Source of the DNA: Anabaena minutissima FACHB-250
Lineage (GTDB): Bacteria > Cyanobacteriota > Cyanobacteriia > Cyanobacteriales > Nostocaceae
Assembly: GCF_014697125.1 (NCBI RefSeq)
Contig: NZ_JACJRG010000002.1
Span: 248,001 to 312,000, forward strand
Direction: 5' to 3'
Length of the DNA: 64,000 nucleotides
Below are positions 27,107 through 35,574 of the stretch, piece after piece (position 1 is the first letter of the stretch; every line of letters starts with the position of its first letter). The notes under the pieces are model-generated. The model saw only the letters and a program-made list of their open reading frames with translations, made no database searches and was not told the DNA's origin. The position numbers and the translations under genes were made by a program.

Positions 27107-29713
27107 GTGAGTGCGGTGAATCAACAAATTTTGTATAGTCTGTGCTTAACAGGTATTGTGTCCGCGTTTATTGTGCAGTCTGCATCTGCTGAGGTGGTTC
27201 AGACCAAATCAGGGGTTTCGCAAACTATTACGCGCAGAGAATTACGTAAAGGTCTTGTTAATCAAGCTGAATTGCTGTCTCAAGTACCTAATTCCCCCAC
27301 ACTGGTGGAAGTGACAGGAGTGCAAGCTACTCCTACAGATAAAGGTGTGGAGTTGATTTTGCAGACAACTCAAGGAGAACAGTTACAAATCACCAATCGC
27401 AGTGCCGATAATAACTTTATCGCAGATATTCCTAATGCTCAATTGCGTTTACCCAGTAGTGATGGGTTCATTTTCCGTTCAGAAAAACCAACTGAGGGAA
27501 TTACTGAGATAACAGTAATAAATTTGGATGCTAATACTATCCGAGTCACAGTCATAGGAGAGGCGGGATTACCTACTGCGGAGTTATTTGACACTGATGA
27601 AGGTCTGATTTTTGGCTTCACACCAGTTGTAACTTCTGCCCAGACACCACAATTACCAGCAGAAGAACCAGAAACTCAAACTCAAACAGAACAACCATCA
27701 ACTCCAGACCAGCCGATTGAATTGGTGGTGACAGGTCAGCAAGATGGATACAGAGTAACCAATGCCACAACTGCGACGAGGACGGATACACCCCTACGTG
27801 ATATTCCACAATCAATTCAGGTCATTCCCCGGCAAATATTGGAAGAGCGGCAAGTCTTTCGGCTGGGCGATATTGTGCGAAATGTTAGTGGTGTGCAACA
27901 AGGATTTTCAGCTTCGGGGGGAACAGAATCATTTGTGATTCGGGGGTTCTCAACTTTCACAAAATTACGAAACGGATTTAGAGAAGAGGCAGCCATTTTA
28001 GGAGAAACTTCTAATGTGGAAAGAGTAGAAGTCCTTAAAGGCCCTGCCTCCATACTTTACGGTAGTTTAGATCCAGGTGGTGTTATCAATACGGTGACTA
28101 AGCTACCTCTGGATTATCCTTTCTATTCGGTGGGATTCCAGGTAGGAAGTTTTGGGTTGATTCGCCCGACTATCGATTTAACAGGTCCATTAAATGCAGA
28201 AAATACGGTACTCTATCGCCTCAATGCTGCCTACGAGAAAGATGGTAACTTTCGCGACTTTACTCAAGGGGTTGATCGTTTTTTCATTTCACCTGTTTTG
28301 ACCTGGAAAATCAGCGATCGCAGCTCTATCACCTTTGATTTAGAATACATCAAGGATACACGCCCTTATGATCGGGGGTTGGTTGCGATCAACAACAGGG
28401 TTGCTGATATTCCCTTTGATCGCGTGCTGGGCGAACCAGATGATGTCTCTGTCCGAGAATTTGTACGCACAGGATACCGATTAGAGCATCGATTCAGCGA
28501 TAACTTGACGCTTCGTAATGCCTTTAATTTCTCACGTTTGAACGTTTCTGCACGCGGAGCAGATCAAGCATTTGTGGGTGTTGATCAGCAAACAGGCGAA
28601 GTGGGCAGAGTTTGGTTAGATAATGTCGAAAGTCAAAATTTTTATGGGTTGCAAACTGATTTAATTGGCAAATTCGAGACAGGATCGGTTAAACATACGC
28701 TTCTGTTAGGTGTCGATATGTCACGCACTGTCGGAGATTTCGATGGCAGATTCGATGTTGACAACCCCACCTTTATCAATATCTTCAACCCCATTTATCG
28801 GCAAGTTCAGCGTCCCAACCGAGAGGAAATTTTAAGTGGTGGATTTGCTTCTGTTACCACCACTGACCGCTTGGGGATTTATCTGCAAGATCAAGTAACT
28901 CTAGCTGAAAACTTGAAGTTGCTGATCGGCGGACGTTTCGATCTTGCCGAACAACGATCCGAATCAGGTGGATCTGAAACCCAACAGCAAGATACGGCAT
29001 TGACACCGCGTGTTGGTATTGTCTATCAACCAATTCCACCCCTCTCTCTCTACGCCAGTTTCAGTCAGTCTTTCACACCCAACTCAGGCACACAGGCAAA
29101 TGGTTCACTCCTGCCACCAGAACGTGGTACACAGTATGAAGTTGGAGTTAAAGGCGAATTTCTGAATGGCAGATTAGCTGCAACATTGGCTGCGTTTGAA
29201 CTTATCAGAGGCAATGTTTCAGCTACCGATCCCAACAATCCCAACTTTAGTCTCCCAATTGGAGAACAGCGCAGTCGAGGAGTAGAGGTAGATATCATTG
29301 GGGAAATTCTTCCTGGTTGGAATCTTCTTGCCAACTACGCATATACCAATGCCACAGTGACGAATAATAGTGACACTACAATCATTGGAAATCGGCTCTA
29401 TAGTGTGCCATATCATTCTGCAAACCTATGGACGACCTATCAACTTCAAGCAGGATCTTTGCAGGGGTTAGGGTTGGGACTGGGTTTGTCCTATGTCGGT
29501 GAACGGGAAGGAGATTTATTTCGGGCTGGGTTCATCCTACCCAGCTACGTGCGAACAGATGCCAGTCTATTTTACCGGAGGAACAATTGGCGAGTTGCAC
29601 TCAATGTTGAAAACCTGTTTGATGTCGCTTACGTCAAGGAAACAACCGATAGAGACCGTATTGCTCCTGGTGCGCCTTTTACGTTGAGAGGAACGCTGTC
29701 AGTGGAATTTTAG
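27107..29713 (+). CDS. TonB-dependent siderophore receptor with AMIN domain (cassette 4)
   Basis: 868 residues if the start is GTG 27107, which gives a clean signal peptide (MSAVNQQILYSLCLTG... ending QSASA). The frame is open from GTG 27053 and another GTG lies at 27116, so the start is uncertain. AMIN domain, Glu/Gln/Thr linker, IELVVTG, plug (RDIPQSIQVIPRQIL; VEVLKGPASILYGSLDPGG) and barrel ending SVEF. The AMIN part is very like that of the 17537 receptor, whereas plug and barrel differ. Two tandem binding proteins follow. Confidence 0.92.
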   Translation: MSAVNQQILYSLCLTGIVSAFIVQSASAEVVQTKSGVSQTITRRELRKGLVNQAELLSQVPNSPTLVEVTGVQATPTDKGVELILQTTQGEQLQITNRSADNNFIADIPNAQLRLPSSDGFIFRSEKPTEGITEITVINLDANTIRVTVIGEAGLPTAELFDTDEGLIFGFTPVVTSAQTPQLPAEEPETQTQTEQPSTPDQPIELVVTGQQDGYRVTNATTATRTDTPLRDIPQSIQVIPRQILEERQVFRLGDIVRNVSGVQQGFSASGGTESFVIRGFSTFTKLRNGFREEAAILGETSNVERVEVLKGPASILYGSLDPGGVINTVTKLPLDYPFYSVGFQVGSFGLIRPTIDLTGPLNAENTVLYRLNAAYEKDGNFRDFTQGVDRFFISPVLTWKISDRSSITFDLEYIKDTRPYDRGLVAINNRVADIPFDRVLGEPDDVSVREFVRTGYRLEHRFSDNLTLRNAFNFSRLNVSARGADQAFVGVDQQTGEVGRVWLDNVESQNFYGLQTDLIGKFETGSVKHTLLLGVDMSRTVGDFDGRFDVDNPTFINIFNPIYRQVQRPNREEILSGGFASVTTTDRLGIYLQDQVTLAENLKLLIGGRFDLAEQRSESGGSETQQQDTALTPRVGIVYQPIPPLSLYASFSQSFTPNSGTQANGSLLPPERGTQYEVGVKGEFLNGRLAATLAAFELIRGNVSATDPNNPNFSLPIGEQRSRGVEVDIIGEILPGWNLLANYAYTNATVTNNSDTTIIGNRLYSVPYHSANLWTTYQLQAGSLQGLGLGLGLSYVGEREGDLFRAGFILPSYVRTDASLFYRRNNWRVALNVENLFDVAYVKETTDRDRIAPGAPFTLRGTLSVEF

Positions 29714-29754
29714 ATTGTCCTGCACTTCGAGTAGAACTAAATCAACTTTCTAAA

Positions 29755-30708
29755 ATGTATAAAATTCGTCGTGGGCTGGGGTTCTTTGGGTTAACACTTC
29801 TGGCAATTGTGCTGTTTTCTGCTTGTGCTAATAATGTCTCACGAAACTTAACTAGCTCTGCTGAGTTATTGCCTTCACAGTGCAGAATAGTCAAGCACAT
29901 TATGGGTGACACCTGTGTTCCTAATAATCCACAGCGAATTATTGCTGCGAGTGAACCGGCTTTGGAGGCTGCTTTAATACTGGGCTTTAAGCCCACAGGT
30001 ACAACTAATTACGCACAACAGAGCGATTACTTGAGAAAAAGATTTGAAAGTACCGCCAGTGTTGGTCTGGATTCACGACAACTAAGTTTAGAGAAAATTC
30101 TCACCATTAAACCAGATTTAATCTTGGCTACAGATGATTATGGAGAACAGCAGGAATTGTATGATCGGCTATCACAAATCTCTCCTACCGTTATTGCAAA
30201 GTGGTGGGATGGTAAGAGTATTCGCTGGAAAGAATGCTTCCAATTATTTGCCCAAGCCTTTGGGAAAACATCTGAAGCTGAAGCAATCGTCAATGCTTAC
30301 AATCAACGAATTGCAGAATTACAGCAGCAAATGGGCGATCGCCTCCAAAATACTGTAATCTCAATTATTGCCATTTATCCCGATAGAATCCGCCTATTTG
30401 GGAAAACCAAGTCAATCAGTAGCACTATTCTCGAAGACCTCGGTTTTCCTCGCCCACCTTCCCAGGAAGAGGGAATGGATATCTCCCTTGAAAGTATTGG
30501 GGATGCTGATGGCGACATCATTTTTCTAATGGCACGAGATCCCGAAGCAAAACTTTATCAGCAAGTTCTTAATCATCCTCTATGGAAGCAACTGAGAGCA
30601 GTACAGGCTGAAAAAGTGTACAAAGTTGAAGATAGTTACTGGAGAGGAAGCGGCTACATTGCTGCTAATCTCGTTCTTGATGACTTGTTTAAATATTTAG
30701 TGAAGTAA
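29755..30708 (+). CDS. FecB/FhuD-like iron-siderophore-binding lipoprotein, tandem copy 1 (cassette 4)
   Basis: 317 residues; lipobox LFSAC. SQCRIVKHIMGDTCVPNNPQRI, LSLEKILTIKPDLILATDDY and LSQISPTVIAKWW are the binding-fold motifs. The next gene is a duplicate, with near-identical DNA through the signal peptide region. It would hand ferric siderophore from the receptor to an inner-membrane transporter. Confidence 0.92.
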   Translation: MYKIRRGLGFFGLTLLAIVLFSACANNVSRNLTSSAELLPSQCRIVKHIMGDTCVPNNPQRIIAASEPALEAALILGFKPTGTTNYAQQSDYLRKRFESTASVGLDSRQLSLEKILTIKPDLILATDDYGEQQELYDRLSQISPTVIAKWWDGKSIRWKECFQLFAQAFGKTSEAEAIVNAYNQRIAELQQQMGDRLQNTVISIIAIYPDRIRLFGKTKSISSTILEDLGFPRPPSQEEGMDISLESIGDADGDIIFLMARDPEAKLYQQVLNHPLWKQLRAVQAEKVYKVEDSYWRGSGYIAANLVLDDLFKYLVK

Positions 30709-30716
30709 TCATAAAT

Positions 30717-31670
30717 ATGTCAACCAACAAAACTCACAACATTGGGTTGTTTGGGTTAACACTTCTGACAATTGTACTATTTTATGCTTGTGCTAATAAT
30801 GTCTCACAAAAGTTAACTAGCTCTGCACAGTTATTGCCTTCACAGTGCAGAATAGTCAAACATCTCATGGGTGAAACCTGCGTTCCTACTAACCCACAAC
30901 GGATAGTAGTGCTAGATGAAGCAAGCCTGGAGATTGCCTTAGCTTTAGGGTTTAAACCCATAGGTGCTTCTGTCTTCTTTGGAGATGTACCTGCTTATTT
31001 GCAGAAAAAAGCTCAAGCAGTGGTGATGGTTGGTGATTCTGGAAAACCCAATTTAGAAAAGATTCTGACGCTGAAGCCAGACGTAATTCTTTCGGTTTCT
31101 AATTTGACACAACAAGGAAGCTTATATAATCAATTGTCGCAAATTGCACCCACAGTTACTTGTGAATTGTGGAATGGCAAAATCGTTCGTTGGCAGGAAT
31201 GCTTTCAATCATTCGCTGAAGCATTGGGTAAATCATCTGAGGCAGATATTGTCGTCAATGATTATCAGCAACGGGTAACAAAGTTACAACAGGCATTAGG
31301 CGATTCTCTCCAGACCACAGAGGTTTCACTCGTCAGGATTTACGCAGATAGAATACGCCTGCGGGGAGAAGGACAACATATATGCAGCATGGTTATTCAG
31401 GATGTGGGCTTACCTCGTTCTCCGATTCAAAAAGAGGGAATTGATATGTCGATTGAAAGTATTGAATATGCAGATGGGGATGTAATTTTTCTGCAACAGC
31501 ATCCACAAGCAGATAACTATCAATATATTCTTAATCATCCTTTGTGGCTTCAATTAAATGCAGTTAAGTTAGGCAAAGTCTATGAGGTAGGTGATGATTA
31601 TTGGCACGGTGGCAGCTACATCGCCGCCAATCTCATTCTTGATGACTTGTTTAAATATTTAGTGAAGTAA
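30717..31670 (+). CDS. FecB/FhuD-like iron-siderophore-binding lipoprotein, tandem copy 2 (cassette 4)
   Basis: 317 residues, 8 nt after copy 1; lipobox LFYAC. The mature part has diverged from copy 1 (for example LSVSNLTQQGSLYNQ), suggesting a changed ligand. The first codons (MSTNKT) and the preceding spacer are the same as those of the next gene at 31679, not of copy 1, so this gene has a hybrid 5' end created when the unit was duplicated. The usual features CRIVKHLMGETCVP and LSQIAPTV are present. Confidence 0.92.
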   Translation: MSTNKTHNIGLFGLTLLTIVLFYACANNVSQKLTSSAQLLPSQCRIVKHLMGETCVPTNPQRIVVLDEASLEIALALGFKPIGASVFFGDVPAYLQKKAQAVVMVGDSGKPNLEKILTLKPDVILSVSNLTQQGSLYNQLSQIAPTVTCELWNGKIVRWQECFQSFAEALGKSSEADIVVNDYQQRVTKLQQALGDSLQTTEVSLVRIYADRIRLRGEGQHICSMVIQDVGLPRSPIQKEGIDMSIESIEYADGDVIFLQQHPQADNYQYILNHPLWLQLNAVKLGKVYEVGDDYWHGGSYIAANLILDDLFKYLVK

Positions 31671-31678
31671 TCATAAAT

Positions 31679-32674
31679 ATGTCAACCAACAAAACTCAAA
31701 ATAATTGCCATTTTTGTTCCGAGATTTCCCAAGCTAACGGTGAAGACCCCATTGGTTCAGCTGTAACATTAGAACAATACTTAATTATCGAAGCTGCACA
31801 ACCTTGGCCAATTAATATTTGGATTGAACCTGACCCCATACCACAGGGTGTATTAGAAGCATTAAGCTTTGTTTGGGAAAGTGATAAAGAAATTCGACCA
31901 CTAGCGATCGCACCAGACAAAGAATACTCCCATCCAGGTTATACTCGTGTATTCTACTATCGCCGACCAGCAAAGTTTTTTGCCCAATTTGAGAAACATG
32001 AGTTTATCCTACCTCATGGTTTAGTGGGTTCTTTGGCATTAGCTTTAGTCAAAAATCCCGAAGAATTACCAAACTTTACCCAATATCGCCAACCAACAAA
32101 CCACATTCGAGAAATACTCGTTTGCAACCACGGGAATGTAGATGCAGCTTGTAGTAGATTTGGTTATCCGATTTATCAAAAATTACGTTCTGAATACGCT
32201 ACTGCAAATAATAATAACTTGCGTTTTTGGCGATGTAGTCATTTTGGTGGACACGAATTTGCACCTACCTTACTTGATTTACCTCAAGGACAATATTGGG
32301 GTCATTTAAAACCAGAAATTTTAGATTTATTAGTCCGACGTAATGGTTCAGTCAAAGAACTGTATCCATACTACCGAGGCTGGGCTGGTTTACCCAAATT
32401 TGCACAAATTGCCGAACGAGAAATTTGGATGCAGGAAGGTTGGAAATGGCTGGAATATCATAAAGCCGGTCAAGTTTTAGCCAGTGATGAAATTAATCAA
32501 GAATGGGCTGATGTTCGCATTGATTACACCACAAACGATGGAAATATTAGCAGTGCATATCAAGCCAGAGTGGAGGTGAAAAGTTCAGTCATGACAGCCT
32601 GGAAATCAGCAAAACAGCCATCTTTAGAGGAAGTCAAGCAGTATCAAGTTAGTAGTCTAGTGAAATTGGCATGA
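31679..32674 (+). CDS. Sucrase/ferredoxin-like protein (thioredoxin-fold [2Fe-2S])
   Basis: 331 residues. The N-terminal CHFCSE and the C-terminal domain with VCNHGNVDAACSRFGYPIY and FWRCSHFGGHEFAPTLL carry Cys and His residues in the pattern of the Suc_Fer-like family, whose C-terminal part is a thioredoxin-like [2Fe-2S] ferredoxin. No signal peptide: cytoplasmic. It is last in cassette 4, eight nt after the second binding protein, replacing the DUF1636 gene of other cassettes, so I infer the same job: electron transfer or reductive iron release. The family name is historical; no sucrase role is implied. Its C-terminal tail also survives at 15482-15563. Confidence 0.85.
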   Translation: MSTNKTQNNCHFCSEISQANGEDPIGSAVTLEQYLIIEAAQPWPINIWIEPDPIPQGVLEALSFVWESDKEIRPLAIAPDKEYSHPGYTRVFYYRRPAKFFAQFEKHEFILPHGLVGSLALALVKNPEELPNFTQYRQPTNHIREILVCNHGNVDAACSRFGYPIYQKLRSEYATANNNNLRFWRCSHFGGHEFAPTLLDLPQGQYWGHLKPEILDLLVRRNGSVKELYPYYRGWAGLPKFAQIAEREIWMQEGWKWLEYHKAGQVLASDEINQEWADVRIDYTTNDGNISSAYQARVEVKSSVMTAWKSAKQPSLEEVKQYQVSSLVKLA

Positions 32675-33703
32675 TCAAAATTGGACACGCGCAGCTTTTC
32701 TAACTTCTGCAATGTCTAATTCTAGTGCTTCTGCTACCTGTTCCAAAGTTAACCCCAATTTCAATAACCGAGGTACTGCTTCAAGTTTACCCTCAAGTTT
32801 ACCTTCAACGCGCCCCTTACGCTCTCCATCTTCCAAGCCTTCTTGGTAAACCCTGGTTTGTTTCAAATCGCCTAATCCTAACATTGCCTGAATCTGGTAA
32901 TTACTACGGTTTACGGTCGCGCAGCTTTTCTAACTTCTGCAACGTCTACTTCGAGGGCTTCTGCTACCTGTTCTAAAGTCAACCCCAACTTCAATAACCG
33001 AGGTACTGCTTCGAGTTTACCCTCAACGCGCCCCTTACGCTCTCCGTCTTCCAAGCCTTCTTGGTAAACCTTGGTTTGTTTCAAATCGCCTAATCCTAAC
33101 ATTGCCTGAATCTCCGCTTGACTCTTGTGAGGAAACTTATAAACAATGATTGTCTCTATTAATTCTACTAATTTTCTACTCACTTGTTCATCAGGAACTT
33201 GTCTACTCCTCTCAATTAAACTCCGAGCTTTTACACTCGCCTGTTCTGGTGGTTCAACTACCAACGTAAGAGTTCCTAAACCAATTGTATTGATGAGTTA
33301 AGTCTCTCAACTCATCTAGGTAAATTACTTGCACTCGTTGACTTTCAAAAAACTCCCAATAGCGTATTGGGATACCAGGCAGGTCGAGGCGGCGACTCAT
33401 CCAAATAACAGTTCCTCGCCAATCGTTGCGTATTTCTGTCTTATCCAGATACATAAAAATTTCCGTGAGGAGACGGGAATAAAGTCCGGTATCTGGTTGA
33501 AACTGAAATTCAGTGAAATGAATGGGACGTTCTAAATCTGGTTGTTTGGGTAAAAATGCCCCATCAATCCGAAAAGCCGTTTGCTTGACTTCTACTGATA
33601 AAATTTCATAGGCTTCTGCTTCCACTGGTGATTGACCGAGCAATTCAAAGAAAACGCCAGGAAATGTTTTGAACAGTCGATAGAGAATTGAATCAGTTTT
33701 CAC
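32675..33703 (-). pseudogene. Rpn-family (DUF2887) nuclease/transposase-like gene, frameshifted, with repeated tail
   Basis: From ATG 33703, MKTDSILYRLFKTFPGVFFELLG...YEILSVEVKQTAFRIDG...FQFQPD is the DUF2887 Rpn-type PD-(D/E)XK fold. The frame shifts near 33285, after ELRDLTHQ; the continuation IGLGTLTLVVEPPEQASVKARS lies in the frame that ends at 32911. Beyond its stop, a second partial copy of the tail (MLGLGDLKQTRVYQEG..., 32675-32884) repeats the segment. It is convergent with cassette 4 and divergent from the ABC pair at 33781. Confidence 0.8.
32685..33110 (-). repeat. Tandem duplication of the DUF2887 tail, about 235 bp period
   Basis: The segments 32685-32890 and 32924-33110 are close copies covering the coding sequence for LGLGDLKQT(R/K)VYQEGLEDGERKG and the following tail. 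The outer copy has one extra 12-bp unit (GKLE) and diverged bases. Likely slippage or recombination within the gene. Confidence 0.8.
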
Positions 33704-33780
33704 ACACCAAAAAAGCTACATAGATAAATCAATATATCAAAATATATTCGCATTAAATAGGCATAATTAAAGCGTAAAAT

Positions 33781-35541
33781 ATGAAAATTGGACTACGGCA
33801 ATACTGGAATTTACTTGTTGATTATCTCAAGCCGCAAAAGGGGAGAGTGATCAAATTCGCGATCACACTCTTAGCCAGCATCGGACTACAATTAGTCAAC
33901 CCGCAAATTCTCCGCTATTTCATAGACACAGCCGTAGCTGGTGGTTCTGGGCGAAACTTACTTTTAGCCGCTCTACTATTTATAGCTGTAGCTTTAATCA
34001 CTCAACTCATCACCATTATTGCTACATACTACGGCGAAAACGTCGCTTGGAGAGCTACCAACGCCTTACGGGCTGACTTAGTTGAGCATTGTTTGAGACT
34101 AGATTTATCCTTTCATAAATACACTACACCCGGTGAATTACTAGAGAGAGTAGACGGAGATGTTCACACTCTTTCGCAATTCTTTTCCAATTTCAGCATT
34201 TACATCTTGGGCAATTTGCTATTGATGTTAGGTGTAATTGTAGTGCTATTTGCCGAAGATTGGCGTGCTGGTGTTGCGATCGCCTTTTTTGCCCTAATAG
34301 CCTTATCTACTTTAATACGTCTGCGTTCCATAGCCGTTCCCTATTGGAGAACTTATCGCCAAATTAGTGCCGATTTTTATGGTTTTCTAGGTGAACAACT
34401 CGCTGGGATGGAAGACATCCGCGCCAATGGTGCTAAAAGCTATGTGATGCAACGCTTCCATAAAATTTTGCAAGGCTGGCTACCTGTATATCATCAAGCT
34501 CGTTTTGCCAGCACTATTCTTTGGGGTACAACCAACGGTATCTTTACATTAGGAACTGCGATCGCCTTAAGCGTCGGTGCTTACCTTTGGAGTCTAAATA
34601 TTATTACCATTGGTACAGTATATTTACTATACTACTACACCAACCTACTCAGCGAACCAATCGAGCAAATTCGCAACCAATTTGAAGAACTCCAACAAGC
34701 AGAAGCCAGTATTTACCGCATCCAAGATTTACTCCAAGTAAAATCCCAACTCAGTGCAGGAGGCGAACAAAGACTTCCTCAAGGCGCACTTTCTGTAACT
34801 TTTGATCACGTTTCCTTTAGCTACAATGACCGGAAATCGGCAGAAGGGGATTTGGTACTGCAAGACATATCCTTTAATTTACCTGCGGGACAACTATTAG
34901 GTTTATTAGGGCGGACAGGTAGCGGCAAATCTTCCTTAGCGCGGTTATTACTGAGATTATATGATCCCAAAACAGGCTCAATTAACTTGGGAGGCGTACC
35001 AATTAATCAGACTCTTCTCACAGACTTACCTCAAAAAGTGGGATTAGTCACTCAGGATGTACAGCTGTTTCAAACCACAGTTCGCAATAATCTCACCTTT
35101 TTCAATCAGAACATCAGCGACGAACGCATCTATGAAACCCTAGAAATATTAGGCTTATCACAATGGTTGCATTCATTACCCCAAGGCTTAGATACAAAGT
35201 TAGGGCCAGATAGTAGTGGCTTATCTGCCGGACAAGCGCAGTTACTTGCATTTACGCGCGTATTTCTCAAAGATCCTGGTTTAGTCATATTAGATGAAGC
35301 TTCCTCTCGCCTCGACCCCATGACCGAGAAACTGATTGAAAAAGCCGTTGATAAATTACTAACTGGACGTACAGGAATAATCATTGCCCATCGTTTGGCA
35401 ACTGTAGAAAGAGCCAATCAAATATTAATTTTAGAACAAAGTCGAGTTATTGAATATGGTCAGCGTGAAAAATTAATTAAAAATCCTCATTCACGTTTTG
35501 CCCAGTTATTACAAACTGGCTTAACCGACTTATTAACCTAA
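33781..35541 (+). CDS. Exporter-fold ABC transporter half, canonical NBD (pair B, subunit 1)
   Basis: 586 residues, paralogue of the 21817 protein, with the first 35 residues nearly identical (MKIGLRQYWNLLVDYLKPQK). It lacks about 8 residues of the extracellular loop near residue 60. Walker A GRTGSGKSS, signature LSAGQAQ, Walker B LVILDEASSRLD and H-loop IIAHRLAT are intact. The partner follows after 33 nt. The conserved upstream block CATTAAATAGGCATAATTA sits 30 bp before the start. Likely siderophore transport with the subunit at 35575. Confidence 0.92.
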   Translation: MKIGLRQYWNLLVDYLKPQKGRVIKFAITLLASIGLQLVNPQILRYFIDTAVAGGSGRNLLLAALLFIAVALITQLITIIATYYGENVAWRATNALRADLVEHCLRLDLSFHKYTTPGELLERVDGDVHTLSQFFSNFSIYILGNLLLMLGVIVVLFAEDWRAGVAIAFFALIALSTLIRLRSIAVPYWRTYRQISADFYGFLGEQLAGMEDIRANGAKSYVMQRFHKILQGWLPVYHQARFASTILWGTTNGIFTLGTAIALSVGAYLWSLNIITIGTVYLLYYYTNLLSEPIEQIRNQFEELQQAEASIYRIQDLLQVKSQLSAGGEQRLPQGALSVTFDHVSFSYNDRKSAEGDLVLQDISFNLPAGQLLGLLGRTGSGKSSLARLLLRLYDPKTGSINLGGVPINQTLLTDLPQKVGLVTQDVQLFQTTVRNNLTFFNQNISDERIYETLEILGLSQWLHSLPQGLDTKLGPDSSGLSAGQAQLLAFTRVFLKDPGLVILDEASSRLDPMTEKLIEKAVDKLLTGRTGIIIAHRLATVERANQILILEQSRVIEYGQREKLIKNPHSRFAQLLQTGLTDLLT

Positions 35542-35574
35542 GCCCATTCCTAAAATTACGAATTAAAAATTATT

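Noticed and set aside
27053..29713. Start of the cassette 4 receptor at GTG 27053
   Set aside because: It would put 18 residues with two extra Cys before a better signal peptide; GTG 27107 preferred though not proven.
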